From: Aquilaria yunnanensis
Taxonomy: Eukaryota > Streptophyta > Magnoliopsida > Malvales > Thymelaeaceae
Assembly (NCBI GenBank): GCA_039654915.1
Contig: CM077593.1
Coordinates: 36,674,501 to 36,738,500, forward strand
Reading direction: 5' to 3'
DNA: 64,000 nucleotides
Shown piece after piece: positions 36,110-49,684 of the stretch (position 1 is the stretch's first letter; every line of letters starts with the position of its first letter). The translations under genes and the position numbers were made by a program. A model generated the notes under the pieces. The model worked only from the letters and a program-made list of their open reading frames with translations. It searched no databases and was not told where the DNA came from.

Positions 36110-39100
36110 TCAATTTTTCTTCAACGATAGGAGAGTTTCTATCGTAGAGGTTCTAAGAAAATCTCGTTAACCTCAAGCTCAATCAAATTTTCAAACACAG
36201 TCAATTTTTCTTCAACGATAGGAGAGTTCCTGTCGTTGAGGTTCTAAGGAAAGCTCCTTAACCTCAAACTCAATCAAATTTTCAAACACAGTGAATTCTT
36301 CTCCAACGATAGGAGTCTTCCTGTCGTAGAGGTTCTAAGGAAAGCTCTTTAACCTCAAACTCAATCAATTTTTCAAACACAGTCAATTTTTCTTCAATGA
36401 TAGGAGAGTTCCTATCGTAGAGGTTCTAATCAAATCTCCTTAACCTCAAACTCAATTAAATTTTCAAACACAGTCAATTTTTCTTCAACGATAGTAGAGT
36501 TCCTGTCGTAGAACTTCTAAGAAAATCTCCTTAACCTCAAACTTCAAGCAATTTTTTAAACACAGTCAATTTTTCTTCAACGATAGGAGAGTTCCTGTCG
36601 TAGAGGTTCTAATGAAAGCTACTTAACCTCAAACTCAATCAAATTTTCAAACACAGTCAATTTTTCTTCAACGATAAGAGAGTTCCTGTCGTAGAAGTTC
36701 TAAGGAAATCTCCTTAACCTCAAACTCAATCAATTTTTCAAACACAGTCAATTTTTCTTCGACGATAGGAGAGTTCCTATCGTAGAGGTTCTAAGGAAAT
36801 CTCCTTAACCACAAACTTTAAACAATTTTTCAAAAACAGTCAATTTTTCTTCAACGATAAGAGAATTCCCGTTGTCGAGGTTTTAAGGAAATCTCCTTAA
36901 CCTCAAATTCAATCAATTTTTCCTCAACTATAGAAAAGTGCCTGTCGTAGAGTTTCTTAGGAATCCTCCTTAACCTCAAACTCAATCAAATTTTTAAACA
37001 CAGTCAATTGTTCTTTAACGATAGGAGAGTTCCTGTTGTAGAGGTTCTAAGTAAAGCTCCTTAACCTCAAACTCAATCAAATTTTCAAACACAGTCAATT
37101 TTTTTTCAACGATAGGAGAGTTCCTGTCGTAGAGGTTCTAAGGAAATCTCCTTAACCTCAAACTCAATCAAATTTTCAAACACAGTCAATTTTTCTTCAA
37201 CGATAGGAGAGTTCCTGTCGTAGAGGTTTTAAGGAAAGCTCCTAAACCTCAAACTCAATAAATTTTTCAAACACAGTCAATTTTTCTTCAATGATAGGAG
37301 AGTTCCTGTCGTAGAGGTTCTAAGGAAAGCTCCTTAACCTCAAACTGAATCAAACTTTCAAATACAGTCAATTTTTCTTCAACGATAAGAGAGTTCTCGT
37401 CGTAGATGTTCTAAGGAAATCTCCTTAACCACAAACTTCAATTAATTTTTCAAACACAGTTAATTTTTCTTGAACGATAAGAGAATTCATGTTGTCGAGG
37501 TTCTAAAGAAATCTCCTTAACCTCAAATTCAATAAATGTTTCTTCAACGATAGGAGAGTTCTTGTCGTAGAGGTTCTAAGGAAAGCTCCTTAACCTCAAA
37601 CTCAATCAAATTTTCAAACACAGTCAATTTTTTTTCACATATAGGAGAGTTCATGTCGTAGAGGTTCTAAGGAAAGCTCCTTAACCTCAAACTCAATTAA
37701 ATTTTCAAACACAGTCAATTTTTCTTCAATTATAGGAGAGTTCCAATCGCAGAGGTTCTCAGGAAAGCTCTTTAACATCAAACTCAATCAAATTTTCAAA
37801 CACAGTCAATTTTTTTTCAATGATAGGAGAGTTCCTGTCGTAGAGGTTCTACGAAAAGCTACCTAACCTCAAACTCAATTAATTTTTCAAACATAGACAA
37901 TTTTCTTCAACGATAGAAGAGTTCCTGTTGTAGAGGTTCTAGGGAAAGCTCCTTAACCTCAAACTTAAATCAATTTTTCTGCAATGATAGGAGAGTTCCT
38001 GTCATAGAGGTTCTAAGGAATGCTCCTTAACCTCAAACTCAATCGAATTTTCAAACACAGTCAATTTTACTTTAACGATAGGAGAGTTCCTGTCATAGAG
38101 GTTTTAAGGAAGGCTTCTTAACCTCAAACTCAATCAAATTTTCAAACACAGTCAATTTTTCTTCAATAATAAGAGAGTTCCTACCGTAGAGGTTCTATCG
38201 CAAGCTCCTTATCCTCAAACTCAATCAAATTTTTAAACACAGTCAATTTTTCTTCAATGATAGGAGAGTTCCTGTCGTAGAGGTTTTAAGGAAAGCTCCT
38301 TAACCTTAAACCCAATCAATTTTTCAAACATAGTCAATTTTCTTCAACGATAGGAGAGTTCCTGTCGTTGAGGTTCTACGGAAAGCTCCTTAACCTAAAA
38401 GTAAATCAAAATTTCACATACAGTCCATTTTTCTTCAACGAAAGAAGAGTTCTTGTCGTAAAGGTTCTAAGGAAATCTCCTTAAGCTCAAACTTCAATCA
38501 ATTTTTCAAACACAGTCAATTTTTCTTCAATCATAGGAGAATTCATGTTGTAGAGGTTCTAAGGAAATCCCCCGAACCTCAAATTCAATCAATTTTCCTA
38601 CAAGGATAGAATAGTTCCTGTCGTAGAGGTTCTAAGGAATGATCCTTAACCTCAAACTCAAACAAATTTTCAAACACAGTCAACTTTTCTTCAACGACAG
38701 GAGAGTTCCTGTCGTTGAGGTTCTAAGGAAAGCTCCCTAACCTCAAACTCAATCAAAATTTCAAACACAGTCAATTTTTCTTCAACGATAGGAGAGTTCC
38801 TGTCGTTTAGGTTCTAAGGAAAGCTCCTTAACCTCAAACTCAATGAAATTTTCAAACACAGCGAATTCTTCTTCAACGATAAGGGAGTTCCTGTCGTAGA
38901 GGTTCTAAGGAAAGCTCCTTAACCTCAAACTTCAAGCAATTTTTCAAACAGAGTCAATTTTACTTCAACGATAGGAGAGTTCCTATCGTAGAGTTTCTAA
39001 GGAAATCTCCTTAACCTCAAATTGAATCAATTTTTCTTCAACGAAAGTGGAATTCCTGTCGTAGAGGTTCTAAGGAATGCTCCTTAACCTCAAACTCAAT

Positions 39101-39720
39101 CAAATTTTCAAACACAGTCAATTTTTCTTCAACGATAGGAGAGTTCTTGTCGTTTAGGTTCTAAGGAAAGCTCCTTAGCCTCAAACTCAATCAATTTTTC
39201 AAACACTGTCAATTTTTCTTCAACGATAGAAGAGTTCCCGTCGTAGAGGTTCTCAGGAAAGCTCCTTAAACTTAAACTCAATCAATTTTTAAACACAGTC
39301 AATTTTTCTTCAACGATAGGAGAGTTCCTGTCGTAGAGGTTCTAAGGAAAGCTCCTTAACCTTAAACTCAATCAATTTTTCAAATACAGTTAATTTTTCT
39401 TCAACGATAGGAGAGTTCAATTCGTTGAGGTTCTAAGGAAATCTCCTTAAGCTTAAACTCAATCAATTTTTCAAACATGGTCAACTTTTCTTCAACGATA
39501 GGAGAGTTCCTATTGTAGAGGTTCTAAGGAAAGCTCCTTAACCTCAAAGTCAATCAAATTTTCAAACACGGTCAATTTTTCTTCAATGATAGGAGTGTTC
39601 CTATCGTAGAGGTTCTAAGGAAAGCTCCTTAACCTCAAACACAATCAAATTTCCAAACACGGTCAATTTTTCTTCAACGATAGAAGAGTTCCTGTCGTAG
39701 AGGTTCTAAGGAAATCTCCT

Positions 39721-39770
39721 TAACCTCAAACTCAATCAAAATGCCGTAGAGGTTCTAAGGAAGGCTCCTT
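39721..39770 (+). repeat. Truncated monomer
   Basis: CTCAATCAAAATG passes directly into CCGTAGAGGTTCTAAGG near 39740, so the second T-rich subunit and the GATAGGAGAG segment are missing. It is a private deletion within the array. A comparable truncated monomer lies near 11868-11920, where CAAACTTAACGATGGG joins two half monomers. Confidence 0.8.
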
Positions 39771-42750
39771 AACCTTAAACTCAATCAAATTTTCAAATAC
39801 AGTCAATTTTTTTTCAACGTTAGAAGAGTTCTTGTCGTAGAGGTTCTAAGGAAAGCTCTTTAACCTTAAATTCAATGAAATTTTCAAACACGGTCAATTT
39901 TTCCTCAACGATAGGAGAGTTCCTGTCATAGAGGTTCTAAGGAAATCTCCTTAACGTCAAACTCAATCAAATTTTCAAAAACAGTCAATTTTGTTTCAAC
40001 GATAGGAGAGTTCCTCACGTAGAGGTGCTAAGGAAAGCTACTTAACCCAAAACTCAATCAAATTTTCAAACACGATCAATTTTTCTTCGACGATAGGAGA
40101 GTTCCTGTCGTAGAGGTTCTAAGGAAATCTCATTAACCTCAAACTTCAATTAATTTTTTACACACAGTCAATTTTTCTTGAACGATAAGAGACTTCCTTA
40201 ACCTCAAACTCAATCAATTTTTCTGGAATGATAGAAAAGTTCCTGTCGTAGAGGTTCTAAGGAATGCTGCTTAACCTAAAACTCAATCAAATTTTTAAAC
40301 ACAGTCAATTTTTGTTTAACGATAGGAGGGTTCCTGTCGTAGAGGTTCTAAGGAAAGATCCTTAACCTCAAACTCAATCAAATTTTCAAACACAGTCAAT
40401 TTTTCTTCAATGATAAGAGAGTTCCCGTCGTAGAGATTCTAAGGAAAGCTCCTTAACCTTAAACTCAATCAATTTTTCAAACACAGTCAATTTTCTTCAA
40501 TGATAGGAGAGTTCCTGTCGTAGATGTTCTAAGAAATTCTCCTTAAGCTCAAAGTTCAATCAATTTTTCAAACACAGTCAATTAATCTTCAATCATAATA
40601 GAATTCATGTTGTAGAGGTTCTAAAGAAATCTCTTTAACCTCAAATTCAATCAATTTTTCTACCAGGATAGAAGAGTTCCTGTCGTAGAGGTTCTAAGGA
40701 ATGCTCCTTAACCTCAAACCCAAGCAAATTTTCAAACACAGTCAACTTTTCTTCAACGACAGGAGAGTTCTTGTCGTTAAGGTTCTAAGGAAAGCTCCTT
40801 AACCTCAAACTCAATCAAATTTTCAAACACAATCAATTTTTCTTCAACGATAGGAGAGTTCCTGTCATAGAGGTTCTAAGGAATGCTCCTTAACCTCAAA
40901 CTCAATCAATTTTTCAAACACAGTCAATTTTTCTTCCACGATAAGAGAGTCCCTGTCGTAAAGGTTTTAAGGAAAACTCCTTAACCTCAAACTCAATCAA
41001 TTTTTCAATCACAGTCAATTTTTCTTCAATGATAGGAGAGTTCCTGTCGTAGAGATTCTAAGGGAATCTCCTTAACCTCAAACTCAATCAAATTTTCAAA
41101 AACAATCAATTTTTCTTCAACGATAGGACAGTTCCTGTCGTAAAGGTTTTAACGAAATCTCCTTAACCTCAAACTTCAAGCAATTTTTCCAACAGAGTCA
41201 ATTTTTTTTCAACAATAGGAGAGTTCCTATCGTAGAGGTTCTAAGGAAAGCTCCTTAACCTCAAACTAAATCAAATTTAAAAACATAGTCAATTTTTCTT
41301 CAACGATAGGAGAGTTCCTGTCGTAGAGCTTCTAAGTAAAGCTCCTTAACCTCAAAAACAATCAAAATTTCAAACACAGTCAATTTTTGTTCAACAATAG
41401 GAGAGTTCCTGCCGTAGAGGTTCTAAGGAAAGCTCCTTAACCTCAAACTCTATCAAATTTTCAAACACAGTCAATTTTTTTTTAACGATAGGAGAGTTCC
41501 TGTTGTAGAGGTTCTAAGGAAAGCTCCTTAACCTCAAACTGAATTAAATTTTCAAACATGGTCAAATTTTCTTCAACGATAGGAGAATTCCTGTCATAGA
41601 GGTTCTAAGGAAATCTCCTTAAACTCAAACTTCAATCAATTTTTTAAACACAGTCAATTTTTCTTCAATGATAAGAGAATTCCTGTTGTAGAGGTTCTAA
41701 GGATATCTCCTTAACCTCAAATTCAATCAATTTTTCTGTAATGATAGGGGAGTTCCTGTCATAAAGGTTCTAAGGAATGCCCCGTAACCTTAAACTTAAT
41801 CAAATTGTCAAACACAGTTAATTTTTCTTCAATGATAAGAGAGTTTCCGTCATAAGGGTTCTAAGGAAAGCTCCTTAACCTCAAACTCAATCAAATTTTC
41901 AAATACAGTCAATTTTTCTTCAATGATAGGAGAGTTTCTGTCGTAGAGGTTCTAACGAAAAATCCTTAAACTTAAACTCAGTTAACTTTTCAAACACAGT
42001 CAGTTTTCTTCCACGATAGGAGAGTTCCTGTTGTAGAGGTTCTAAGGAAAGCTCCTTAGTCTCAAACTTCAATCAATTTTTTAAACACAGTCATTTTTTT
42101 TTCAACGATAATAGAATTTCTGTTGTAGAGTTTCTAAGGAAATCTCCTTAACCTCAAATTCAATCAATTTTTCTGCAATGATAAAAGAGTTCCTGTGGTA
42201 GAGGTTCTAAGGAAAGCTCCTTAACCTCAAACTCAATCAAATTTTCAAACACAATCAATTTTTCTTCAATGATAAGAGAGTTCCTGTCGTAGAGGATCTA
42301 AGGAAAACTCCTTAACCTCAAACTCAACCAAATTTTCAAACACTGTCAATTTTTCTTCAATAATAGGAGAGTTCTTGTCGTAGAGGTTCTAAGGAAATCT
42401 CCTTATCCTCAAACTCAATTAATTTTTCACACACAGTCAATTTTCTTGAATGATAGGAGAGTTCCTGTCATAGAGGTTCTAAGGAATGCTCATTAACCTC
42501 AAACTTAATCAAATTTTCAAATACAGTCAATTTTTCTTCAACGATAGAAGAGTTCCTGTCGTAAAGGTTCTAAGGAAATCTCCTTAAGCTCAAACATCAA
42601 TCAATTTTTCAAAAACAGTCAATTTTTCTTCAATTATAGGAGAATTCATGTTGTGGAGGTTCTAAGGAAATCTCTTTAACCTCAAATTCAATCAATTTTT
42701 CTACAAGGATAGAAGAGTTCCTGTCGTAGAGGTTCTAAGGAATGCTCCTT

Positions 42751-45700
42751 AACGTCAAACTCAAACAAATTTTCAAACACAGTCAACTTTTCTTTGACGA
42801 TAGGAGAGTTCCTGTCGTTGAGGTTCTAAGGAAAGCTCCTGAACCTCAAACTCAATCAAATTTTCAAACACAGTCAATTTTTCTTCAACGATAGGAGAGT
42901 TCTTGTCATAGCGGTTCTAAGGAAAGCTCCTCAACCTCAAACTCAAGCCAATTTTCAAACACAGTCAATTTTTCCTCAACGTTAGGAGAGTTCCTGTCAT
43001 AGAGGTTCTAAGTAAAGCTCCTTAACCTCAAACTCAATAAATTTTTCAACCACAGTCAATTTTTCTTAAACGATAGGAGAGTTCCTGTCGTAGAGGTTCT
43101 AAGGAAAACTCCTTAACCTCAAACTGAATCAATTTTTCAAACACAGTCAAATTTTCTTCAACCATAGGAAAGTTCCTGTCGTAGAGGTTCCAACGAAATC
43201 TCCTTAAACTCAAACTTCAAGGAATTTTACAATCAGAGTCAATTTGTTTTCAATTATTAGAGAGTTCCTGTCATAGAGGTTCTAAGGAAAGCTCCTTAAC
43301 CTAAAACTAAATCAAATTTTCAAACACAGTCAATTTTTCTTTAACAATAGGAGTGTTCCTGTCGTAGAGGTTCTAAGGAAATCTCCTTAACCTCAAACTC
43401 AATCAAATTTTCAAACACAGTCAATTTTTCTTAAACGATAGAAGAGTTCCTGTCGTAGAGGTTCTAAGGAAAGCTCCTTAACCTCAAACTCAATCAAAAT
43501 TTCAAACACAGTCAATTTTTGTTCAACAATAGGAGAGTTCCTGCCGTAGAGGTTCTAAGGAAAGCTCCTAAACTTCAAACTCTATCAAATTTTCAAACAC
43601 AGTCAATTTTTTTTCAACGATAAGAGAGTTCCTGTCGTAGAGGTTCTAAGGAAAGCTCCTTAAGCTCAAACTGAATTAAATTTTCAAACATGGTCAAATT
43701 TTCTTCAATGATAGGAGAGTTCCTGTCATAGAGGTTCTAAGGAAATCTCCTTAAACTCAAACTTCAATCAATTTTTTAAACACAGTCAATTTTTCTTCAA
43801 TGATAAGAGAATTCCTGTTATAGAGGTTCTAAGAAAATCTCCTTAACTTCAAATTCAATCAATTTTTCTGTAATGATAGGGGAGTTCCTGTCATAGAGGT
43901 TCTAAGGAATGCCCCTTAAACTTAAACTCAATCAAATTGTCAAACACAGTTAATTTTTCTTCAATGATAAGAGAGTTCCCGTCGTAAGGGTTCTAAGGAA
44001 AGCTCCTTAACCTCAAACTCAATCAAATTTTCAAATACAGTCAATTTTTCTTCAATGATAGGAGAGTTTCTGTCGTAGAGGTTCTAACGAAAGCTCCTTA
44101 AACTTAAACTCAGTTAACTTTTCAAACACAGTCAGTTTTCTTCAACGATAGGAGAGTTCTTGTTGTAGAGGTTCTAAGGAAAGCTCTTTAGTCTCAAACT
44201 TCAATCAATTTTTTAAACACAGTCAATTTTTCTTCAACGATAATAGAATTTCTGTTGTAGAGTTTCTAAGGAAATCTCCTTAACCTCAAATTCAATAAAT
44301 TTTTCGGCAATGATAAAAGAGTTCCTGTCGTAGAGGTTTTAAGGAAATCTCCTTACCCTTAAACTCAATTAATTTTTCAAACACAGTCAATTTTCTTGAA
44401 CGATAGGAGAGTTCCTGTCATAGAGGTTCTAAGGAAAGCTCCTTAACCTCAAAATTAATCAAATTTTCAAATACAGTCAATTTTTCTTCAACGATAGAAG
44501 AGTTCCTGTCGTAAAGGTTCTAAGGAAGTCTCCTTAAGCTCAAACATGAATCAATTTTTCAAAAACAGTCAATTTTTCTTCAATCATAGGAGAATTCATG
44601 TTGTGGAGGTTCTAAGGAAATCTCTTTAACCTCAAATTCAATCAATTTTTCTACAAGGATAGAAGAGTTCCTGTCGTAGAGGTTCTAAGGAATGCTCCTT
44701 AACGTCAAACTCAAACAAATTTTCAAACACAGTCAACTTTTCTTTGACGATAGGAGAGTTCCTGTCGTTGAGGTTCTAAGGAAAGCTCCTGAACCTCAAA
44801 CTCAATCAAATTTTCAAACACAGTCAATTTTTCTTCAACGATAGGAGAGTTCTTGTCATAGCGGTTCTAAGGAAAGCTCCTCAACCTCAAACTCAAGCCA
44901 ATTTTCAAACACAGTCAATTTTTCCTCAACGTTAGGAGAGTTCCTGTCATAGAGGTTCTAAGTAAAGCTCCTTAACCTCAAACTCAATAAATTTTTCAAC
45001 CACAGTCAATTTTTCTTAAACGATAGGAGAGTTCCTGTCGTAGAGGTTCTAAGGAAAACTCCTTAACCTCAAACTGAATCAATTTTTCAAACACAGTCAA
45101 ATTTTCTTCAACCATAGGAAAGTTCCTGTCGTAGAGGTTCCAACGAAATCTCCTTAAACTCAAACTTCAAGGAATTTTACAATCAGAGTCAATTTGTTTT
45201 CAATTATTAGAGAGTTCCTGTCATAGAGGTTCTAAGGAAAGCTCCTTAACCTAAAACTAAATCAAATTTTCAAACACAGTCAATTTTTCTTTAACAATAG
45301 GAGTGTTCCTGTCGTAGAGGTTCTAAGGAAATCTCCTTAACCTCAAACTCAATCAAATTTTCAAACACAGTCAATTTTTCTTAAACGATAGAAGAGTTCC
45401 TGTCGTAGAGGTTCTAAGGAAAGCTCCTTAACCTCAAACTCAATCAAAATTTCAAACACAGTCAATTTTTGTTCAACAATAGGAGAGTTCCTGCCGTAGA
45501 GGTTCTAAGGAAAGCTCCTAAACTTCAAACTCTATCAAATTTTCAAACACTGTCAATTTTTTTTCAATGATAAGAGAGTTCCTGTCGTAGAGGTTCTAAG
45601 GAAAGCTCCTTAAGCTCAAACTGAATTAAATTTTCAAACATGGTCAAATTTTCTTCAATGATAGGAGAGTTCCTGTCATAGAGGTTCTAAGGAAATCTCC

Positions 45701-46650
45701 TTAAACTCAAACTTCAATCAATTTTTTAAACACAGTCAATTTTTCTTCAATGATAAGAGAATTCCTGTTATAGAGGTTCTAAGAAAATCTCCTTAACTTC
45801 AAATTCAATCAATTTTTCTGTAATGATAGGGGAGTTCCTGTCATAGAGGTTCTAAGGAATGCCCCTTAAACTTAAACTCAATCAAATTGTCAAACACAGT
45901 TAATTTTTCTTCAATGATAAGAGAGTTCCCGTCGTAAGGGTTCTAAGGAAAGCTCCTTAACCTCAAACTCAATCAAATTTTCAAATACAGTCAATTTTTC
46001 TTCAATGATAGGAGAGTTTCTGTCGTAGAGGTTCTAACGAAAGCTCCTTAAACTTAAACTCAGTTAACTTTTCAAACACAGTCAGTTTTCTTCAACGATA
46101 GGAGAGTTCTTGTTGTAGAGGTTCTAAGGAAAGCTCTTTAGTCTCAAACTTCAATCAATTTTTTAAACACAGTCAATTTTTCTTCAACGATAATAGAATT
46201 TCTGTTGTAGAGTTTCTAAGGAAATCTCCTTAACCTCAAATTCAATAAATTTTTCTGCAATGATAAAAGAGTTCCTGTCGTAGAGGTTTTAAGGAAATCT
46301 CCTTACCCTTAAACTCAATTAATTTTTCAAACACAGTCAATTTTCTTGAACGATAGGAGAGTTCCTGTCATAGAGGTTCTAAGGAAAGCTCCTTAACCTC
46401 AAAATTAATCAAATTTTCAAATACAGTCAATTTTTCTTCAACGATAGAAGAGTTCCTGTCGTAAAGGTTCTAAGGAAGTCTCCTTAAGCTCAAACATGAA
46501 TCAATTTTTCAAAAATAGTCAATTTTTCTTCAATCATAGGAGAATTCATGTTGTGGAGGTTCTAAGGAAATCTCTTTAACCTCAAATTCAATCAATTTTT
46601 CTACAAGGATAGAAGAGTTCCTGTCGTAGAGGTTCTAAGGAATGCTCCTT
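42751..46650 (+). repeat. Two near-identical 1950-bp, 22-monomer HOR units
   Basis: AACGTCAAACTCAAAC begins at 42751, 44701 and 46651, and AAGGGTTC lies at 43986 and 45936, all 1950 bp apart. Each unit has 22 monomers, 19 long and 3 short (19 x 91 + 3 x 73 = 1948, plus indels). Short monomers in the second unit, for example, lie near 45800, 46240 and 46590. Rare shared variants such as CTCAAGCCAATTTTC, TTCTTGTCATAGCGG and GAATTTTACAATCAGAG confirm the pairing. I noticed only a few base differences. A third, more diverged and incomplete unit follows from 46651 to about 48240. Confidence 0.92.
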
Positions 46651-48715
46651 AACGTCAAACTCAAACAAATTTTCAAACACAGTCAACTTTTCTTCGACGA
46701 TAGGAGAGTTCCTGTCATTGAGGTTCTAAGGAAAGCTACTGAACCTCAAACTGAATCAAATTTTCAAACACAGTCAATTTTTCTTCAACGATAGAAGAGT
46801 TCCTATCGTAGAGGTTCTAAGGAAAGCTCCTCAACCTCAAACTCAATCAAATTTTCAAACACAGTCAATTTTTCCTCAACGTTAGGAGAGTTCCTGTCGT
46901 AGAGGTTCTAAGGAAAGCTCCTTAACCTCAAACTCAATAAATTTTTCAACCACAGTCAATTTTTCTTAAACGATAGGAGAGTTCCTGTCGTAGAGGTTCT
47001 AAGGAAAACTCCTTAACCTCAAACTGAATCAAATTTTCAAACACAGTCAAATTTTCTTCAACCATAGGAAAGTTCCTGTCGTAGAGGTTCCAACGAAATC
47101 TCCTTAAACTCGAACTTCAAGGAATTTTACAATCAGAGTCAATTTTTTTTAATTATTGGAGAGTTCCTATCATAGAGGTTCTAAGGAAAGCTCCTTAACC
47201 TAAAACTAAATCAAATTTTCAAACACAGTCAATTTTTCTTTAACAATAGGAGTGTTCCTGTCGTAGAGGTTCTAAGGAAATCTCCTTAACCTCAAACTCA
47301 ATCAAATTTTCAAACACAGTCAATTTTTCTTCAACGATAGGAGAGTTCCTGTCGTAGAGGTTCTAAGGAAAGCTCATTAACCTCAAACTCAATCAAAATT
47401 TCAAACACAGTCAATTTTTGTTCAACAATAGGAGTGTTCCTGCCGTAGAGGTTCTAAGGAAAGCTCATTAACCTCAAACTCTATCAAATTTTCAAACACA
47501 GTCAATTTTTTTTCAATGATAGGAGAGTTCCTGTCGTAGAGGTTCTAAGGAAAGCTCCTTAAGCTCAAGCTGAATTAAATTTTCAAACATGGTCAAATTT
47601 TCTTCAACGATAGGAGAGTTCCTGTCGTAGAGGTTCTAAGGAAATCTCCTTAAACTCAAACTTCAATTAATTTTTTAAACACAGTCAATTTTTCTTCAAT
47701 GAAAAAAGAATTCCTGTTGTAGAGGTTCTAAGGAAATCTCCTTAACCTCAAATTCAATCAATTTTTCTGTAATGATAGGGGAGTTCCTGTCATAGAGGTT
47801 CTAGGGAATGCCCCTTAACCTTAAACTCAATAAAATTGTCAAACACAGTTAATTTTTCTTCAATGATAAGAGAGTGCGGGTCGTAAGGGTTCTAAGGAAA
47901 GCTCCTTAACCTCAAACTCAATCAAATTTTCAAATACAGTCAGGTTTTCTTCAATGATAGGAGAGTTTCTGTCGTAGAGGTTCTAACGAAAGCTCCTTAA
48001 ACATAAACTCAATTAACTTTTCAAACACAGTCAGTTTTCTTCAACGATAGGAGAGTTCCTGTTGTAGAGGTTCTAAGGAAAGCTCCTTAGTCTCAAACTT
48101 CATTCAATTTTTTAAACACAGTCAATTTTTGTTCAACGATAATAGAATTTCTGTTGTAGAGTTTCTAAGGAAATCTCCTTAACCTCAAATTCAATCAATT
48201 TTTCTGCAATGATAAAAGAGTTCCTGTCGTAGAGGTTCTAAGGAAAGCTCCTTAACCTCAAACTCAATCAAATTTTCAAACACAGTCAATTTTTCTTCAA
48301 TGATAAGAGAGTTCCTGTCGTAGAGGTTCTAAGGAAAGCTCCTTAACCTCAAACTCAATCAAAATTTCAAACACAGTCAATTTTTGTTCAACAATAGGAG
48401 TGTTCCTGCCGTAGAGGTTCTAAGGAAAGCTCCTTAACCTCAAACTCTATCAAATTTTCAAACACAGTCAATTTTTTTTTCAACGATTGGAGAGTTCCTG
48501 TCGTCGAGGTTCTAAGGAAAGCTCCTTAAGCTCAAACTGAATTAAATTTTCAAACATGGTCAAATTTTCTTCAACGATAGGAGAGTTCCTGTCATAGAGA
48601 TTCTAAGGAAATCTCCTTAAACTCAAACTCAATCAAAATTTCAAACACAATCAATTTTTGTTCAACAATAGGAGTGTTCCTGCCGTAGAGGTTCTAAGGA
48701 AAGCTCATTAACCTC

Positions 48716-48750
48716 AAATTCTATCAAATTCTATCAAATTCTATCAAAAT
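48716..48750 (+). repeat. 10-bp microrepeat CTATCAAATT, three copies
   Basis: Where most monomers read CTCTATCAAATTTTC, this one has CTATCAAATT twice followed by CTATCAAAAT, a triplication of a decamer within one monomer. The homologous monomer at 58451-58475 has only two copies, so the number changed after the large duplication. This 10-bp change shifts the duplication offset from 9735 to 9725. Confidence 0.92.
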
Positions 48751-49684
48751 TTCAAACACAGTCAATTTTTGTTCAACAATAGAAGTGTTCCTGCCGTAGA
48801 GTTTCTAAGGAAATCTCCTTAACCTCAAATTCAATCAATTTTTCTGCAGTGATAAAAGAGTTCCTGTCGTAGAGGTTCTAAGGAAAGCTCCTTAACCTCA
48901 AACTCAATCAAATTTTCAAACACAGTCAATTTTTCTTCAGTGATAAAAGAGTTCCTGTCGTAGAGGTTCTAAGGAAAGCTCCTTAACCTCAAACTCAATC
49001 AAATTTTCAAACACAGTCAATTTTTCTTCAATGATAAGAGAGTTCCTGTCGTTGAGGTTCTAAGGAAAGCTCCTTAACCTCAAACTCAACCAAATTTTCA
49101 AACACTGTCAATTTTTCTTCACTAATAGGAGAGTTTCTGTCGTAGAGGTTCTAAGGAAATCTCCTTACCCTTAAACTCAATTAATTTTTCAAACACAGTC
49201 AATTTTCTCGAACGATAGGAGAGTTCCTGTCATAGAGGTTCTAAGGAAAGCTCCTTAACCTCAAAATTAATCAAATTTTCAAATACAGTCAATTTTTCTT
49301 CAACGATAGAAGAGTTCCTGTCGTAATGGTTCTAAGGAAATCTAATTAAGCTCAAATATCAATCAATTTTTCAAAAACAGTAAATTTTTCTTCAATTATA
49401 GGAGAATTCATGTTGTGGAGGTTCTAAGGAAATCTCTTTAACCTCAAATTCAATCAATTTTTCTACAAGGATAGAAGAGTTCCTGTCGTAGAGGTTCTAA
49501 GGAATGCTCCTTAACGTCAAACTCAAACAAATTTTCAAACACAGTCAACTCTTCTTCGACGATAGGAGAGTTCCTGTCGTTGAGGTTCTAAGGAAAGCTC
49601 CTGAACCTCAAACTCAATCAAATTTTCAAACACAGTCAATTTTTCTTCAACGATAGGAGAGTTCCTGTCGTAGAGGTTCTAAGG

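Larger units (their letters stand above)
22901..41350 (+). repeat. Array domain III: mosaic of segmental copies
   Basis: This stretch lacks one dominant HOR and instead contains several copied segments: a 5845-bp-offset pair, an 887-bp tandem pair, a 2149-bp-offset pair, and shorter ones. Examples of shorter ones are CATCGTCAATTTTTC at 27979 and 28599 (offset 620, equal to six long plus one short monomer), and CCTTAACGTCAAACTAAATT at 28221 and 32041 (offset 3820). Short monomers are present throughout, including types with CATCAAGG or CTTCAACG after the T run. Truncated monomers occur, for example near 24279 and 39738. No gene, RNA or mobile element was seen. Domain edges are approximate. Confidence 0.75.
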
